Notes under the pieces: model-generated | The model's input: the letters and a program-made list of their open reading frames with translations, nothing else | What the model was told of the DNA's origin: nothing | The model's database searches: none | Made by a program: the position numbers and the translations under genes | From: Massilia sp. WG5 | GTDB taxonomy: Bacteria > Pseudomonadota > Gammaproteobacteria > Burkholderiales > Burkholderiaceae_D | Reading direction: 5' to 3' | Assembly: GCF_001412595.2 (NCBI RefSeq) | Contig: NZ_CP012640.2 | Span: forward strand, 1,550,001 to 1,614,000 | DNA: 64,000 bases | In this document: positions 61,402 to 64,000 of the stretch, in pieces | How the letters are laid out: every line of letters begins with the position of its first letter | Numbering within the stretch: position 1 is the first letter of the stretch

Positions 61402-62052
61402 ATGTCGATGCGCTCCCCCTGGCTGGTCGTGCTGGCGCTGCCGATGCTCGTGAACGCGGCCGGCGCCGCCACCCTGGAAGCGCTGGTCCGGACCCCGGCC
61501 GGCCAGCCGCTGGCCGACGCCGCCGTGGTGCTGGAGCCGCTTGCGCCCGCGCCGGCGGCGAAGAGCCATCCCAACGCCGTCATCGAGCAGCGCGGCACCG
61601 AGTTCGCGCCCTATGTGACGGTGGTGCAGACCGGCACCGCGGTCGACTTCCCGAACAAGGACACGGTGCGCCACCACGTCTACTCCTTCTCCCAGCCCAA
61701 GCGCTTCGAGATCAAGCTGTACGCCGGCAAGCCGGGGCAGCCGATCACCTTCGACAAGCCGGGCGAGGTTGTCATCGGCTGCAATATCCACGACTGGATG
61801 GAAGCGTATGTGCTGGTGGTGGAGACCCCGTATTTCGGCAAGACCGGCCCGGATGGCCAGGTCCGCATCGCCAACCTGCCGGCCGGCCGCTACCGGCTGC
61901 AGCTCTGGCATCCGCTGCAGAAGGCGCGCGCCGCCGCCAGCGAGATCGAGCTCGGCGCGAACGGCGCGGGCGCGGCGAAGCTGAACCTGGTGCTGGACGC
62001 GAGGAAGCGCGAGCCCAGGCCGCATACCGAGGTCGACCAGGACCGTTATTAG
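61402..62052 (+). CDS. Periplasmic blue-copper-like (cupredoxin) protein
   Basis: 216 aa. AAGG lies 6 nt upstream of ATG 61402. A signal peptide ends near AAGA. The type-1 copper ligands are all present in cupredoxin order: His91 or His92 in TVRHHVYSF, Cys127, His130 and Met133 in GCNIHDWM. A PDGQVRIANLPAGRYRLQLWHP segment downstream is a carboxypeptidase-regulatory-like strand set. Proteins of this type are usually annotated as methylamine utilisation or plastocyanin-like. Electron transfer or copper sensing in the periplasm is likely. The next gene begins 19 bp later. Confidence 0.87.
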   Translation: MSMRSPWLVVLALPMLVNAAGAATLEALVRTPAGQPLADAAVVLEPLAPAPAAKSHPNAVIEQRGTEFAPYVTVVQTGTAVDFPNKDTVRHHVYSFSQPKRFEIKLYAGKPGQPITFDKPGEVVIGCNIHDWMEAYVLVVETPYFGKTGPDGQVRIANLPAGRYRLQLWHPLQKARAAASEIELGANGAGAAKLNLVLDARKREPRPHTEVDQDRY

Positions 62053-62071
62053 AACAAGGGAAGCTTTTGCC

Positions 62072-64000
62072 ATGGTTTTGACTTCGCTCCAGCGTCGCAT
62101 CGTCCTCGTGTTCGTGGGCCTGCTGGTGCTGGTCATGGCCCTGGTGCTGGCCCTGGTGCACGACGGCAGCGCGCGCATCGTCGGCAGCGAAGGCCGCAAC
62201 GAACTGGCGGTCGGCGCCAAGGTTTTCCAGCGCCTGCTCGAACAGAACCAGCGCCAGCTCGAGACGGCGGCCGGCGTGCTGTCCGCCGACTTCGCCTTCC
62301 GCGAGGCGATCGCGACCCAGGACCAGCCCACCATGCGCTCGGTGATCCGCAACCACGGCCAGCGCATCCACGCCCAGGTCATGATGGTGGCCGGGATCGA
62401 CGGCGCCCTGATCGCCAGCTCCCAGCGCCAGACCGCGCCAGGGGACGCCTTTCCCTTCCCCGACCTGCTGCTCGACGCCGAAACGAACGGGCGCAGCGCG
62501 GGCTTCCGCCAGATGCGCAACGGCCAGCTCTACCAGGTGGTGCTGGTGCCGATCATGGCGCCGCGCCGCATCGCCTGGGTGGCGATGGCCTTCCAGGTCG
62601 ACGACGGCTGGGCGCGCGACATGGCCGAGATCACCGGCCTGGCCGTGCACGTGGTGCGTTTCGGCGCGCGCGGCCCGGTGCTGCTGGCCTCGTCATTCGA
62701 CGCCCAGCGCCGCGGCGCGCTGCTGCTTGCCAGCCTGCCGGCGGCCGGCGAACAGGCGCTGCAGGACGTGCGGGGCGAGGCTTACCGCACCATGCGCCTG
62801 CCGCTGGACGGCGCCATGCAGGCCGTGCTGCAGCTGCCGGTGGCGCTGGTGGAAGCGCCGTTCAACAATCTGCAGCTACGCCTGCTGGTGGTGATCGCCG
62901 TCGCCGTGCTGCTGTTCGCACTCGGCAGCGTGACGCTGGCGCGGCGCATCGTCCGGCCGCTCGAGCAGCTGTCGAAGGCGGCGCACCGCATCGCCCAGGG
63001 CGACTACGGCCAGGCCTTGCCGTCCCTGCCGCAGGACGAGATCGGCCAGCTCGCCACCAGCTTCGCCCATATGCGCGACGGCATCGCCAGCCGCGAGGAA
63101 CGCATCGTGCGGCTGGCCTACGTGGATGGCCTGACCGACCTACCGAACCGCACCCGCTTCCTCGAGACCTTCGCCGGCCAGCCGGCCGCCGGCGCGCGCG
63201 CGGTGGCGGTGCTGAACATCGACCGCTTCGCCATGATCAACAATGCGCTCGGCTACCAGGTCGGCGACCGCCTGCTGCGCGAAGTCGGCGCGCGCCTGTC
63301 GCGCCTGGAGCGGGCGCCGCTGATGGTGGCGCGCCTGTGGGGCGCCCGCTTTGCCTTCCTGCTCGAGATCGACGGCGAGGATTGCGCGCGCGCCTTCGCC
63401 GATGCGGTGCTGGCCCAGCTGCGCGACCCGATCACGCTGGACGGCCAGCGCCTCGACATCGGCGGCAGCATCGGCATCGCCCTGTATCCGCAGGACGGGC
63501 TCGACGCCGGCACCCTGCTGCGGCGCGCCGAACTGGCGCTGGCGGCGGCCAAGCGGCGCCGTTCCGGCCTGGCCTTCGCCCACGAGGCGGGCGCGGAGCC
63601 GGCGCCGGAGCAGCTGTCCCTGATCGGCGACATGCGCGCCGCGATGGCGAACGGCGAATTCCTGCTGGCCTACCAGCCCAAGCTGGACCTGAAAAGCGGA
63701 CGCATCACCGCCGCCGAAGCGCTGCTGCGCTGGCGCCGTCCGGGGAGCGCGGGCATGGTCCCGCCGGGCAGCTTCATTCCCTTCGCCGAACAGACCGGCT
63801 TCATCCGCGAAATCACGCCCTGGGTGCTGGACGCCGCGATCCGCCAGCTGGCGCAATGGCATACGGCCGGCCTGGACATCGCCGTCTCGGCCAACCTGTC
63901 GACCCTCGACCTGCTCGATCCGGAACTGCCCAGGCGCGTCAAGGCCCTGCTCGAATTCCATGGCGTGCCGGCCGGCCGCCTGTGCCTGGAGATCACCGAG
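62072..64000 (+). CDS. Membrane c-di-GMP phosphodiesterase with degenerate GGDEF, C-terminus off the right edge
   Basis: 643 residues visible, open at the window end. TM1 (about 10-30), a periplasmic sensor domain to about 270, TM2 (about 272-292), HAMP (about 293-345), GGDEF-like (about 350-520), EAL (from about 525). The cyclase signature is replaced by WGARF (in ARLWGARFAFLLEI), so it cannot make c-di-GMP by the usual mechanism. The EAL signature AEALLRWRRP is intact, as are NLST and EITE at the edge. It is therefore predicted to degrade c-di-GMP in response to a periplasmic signal, possibly the copper protein encoded just upstream. Confidence 0.93.
   Translation, partial: MVLTSLQRRIVLVFVGLLVLVMALVLALVHDGSARIVGSEGRNELAVGAKVFQRLLEQNQRQLETAAGVLSADFAFREAIATQDQPTMRSVIRNHGQRIHAQVMMVAGIDGALIASSQRQTAPGDAFPFPDLLLDAETNGRSAGFRQMRNGQLYQVVLVPIMAPRRIAWVAMAFQVDDGWARDMAEITGLAVHVVRFGARGPVLLASSFDAQRRGALLLASLPAAGEQALQDVRGEAYRTMRLPLDGAMQAVLQLPVALVEAPFNNLQLRLLVVIAVAVLLFALGSVTLARRIVRPLEQLSKAAHRIAQGDYGQALPSLPQDEIGQLATSFAHMRDGIASREERIVRLAYVDGLTDLPNRTRFLETFAGQPAAGARAVAVLNIDRFAMINNALGYQVGDRLLREVGARLSRLERAPLMVARLWGARFAFLLEIDGEDCARAFADAVLAQLRDPITLDGQRLDIGGSIGIALYPQDGLDAGTLLRRAELALAAAKRRRSGLAFAHEAGAEPAPEQLSLIGDMRAAMANGEFLLAYQPKLDLKSGRITAAEALLRWRRPGSAGMVPPGSFIPFAEQTGFIREITPWVLDAAIRQLAQWHTAGLDIAVSANLSTLDLLDPELPRRVKALLEFHGVPAGRLCLEITE

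Overview
The window looks like a chromosomal segment of a high-GC betaproteobacterium, most likely Oxalobacteraceae (Massilia/Telluria type). This is inferred from the GC-rich codon use, the gene families, the many two-component and c-di-GMP proteins, and the secreted peptidases; no rRNA or marker gene is present to prove it. No tRNA, rRNA, CRISPR array, prophage or intact insertion sequence was seen. Both edges cut a signalling gene: a PAS-domain sensor on the left (minus strand) and an EAL phosphodiesterase on the right (plus strand). Gene density is high and no gene-free stretch exceeds about 300 bases.

Region by region. 1-5.1 kb: PAS sensor, small DUF4124 secreted protein, a membrane GGDEF-EAL protein and a FeeM-type N-acyl amino acid synthase. 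5.2-14.1 kb: accessory metabolism and resistance (PhzF protein, SdpR/SdpI pair behind a near-consensus promoter, amidase, LysR/MFS divergon, dkgB, glutathione transferase, VirK/YbjX protein). 14.1-19.3 kb: a catabolic operon of split AtuA proteins plus a CitMHS carboxylate transporter, with a divergent LysR regulator, then yqhD. 20.0-23.6 kb: a TPP riboswitch in front of a TonB-dependent receptor, convergent with pnuC and a NadR-like kinase; together these suggest vitamin acquisition (thiamine or a related compound).

23.7-33.1 kb: an S9 peptidase, then a six-gene operon of membrane-fusion protein, ABC ATPase, two FtsX/MacB-type permeases, a sigma-54 response regulator and its histidine kinase. 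A textbook -24/-12 promoter and a 22-bp perfect palindrome lie just upstream, so the operon probably activates itself through its own two-component system. 33.2-37.2 kb: S46 peptidase, SBF-type transporter, and a small membrane gene bracketed by GGGGTCAGA repeats. 37.2-46.6 kb: a complete tripartite RND pump (adaptor, two permeases, outer-membrane factor). 46.8-55.1 kb: sppA, a sodium:solute symporter, an NYN-LOTUS protein with a long disordered tail, a thiol dioxygenase, DUF1810, DUF3820 and DUF389 proteins.

55.3-64.0 kb: pirin; then a translationally coupled cassette of receiver protein, membrane HEAT-repeat protein, processive GT2 polysaccharide synthase and secreted glycosidase-like protein; then an NTF2-like secreted protein, a blue-copper-like secreted protein and a membrane PDE with a degenerate GGDEF domain. 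The two best candidates for undescribed systems are the receiver/HEAT/GT2/glycosidase cassette with its c-di-GMP neighbour, and the self-regulated sigma-54 ABC exporter.
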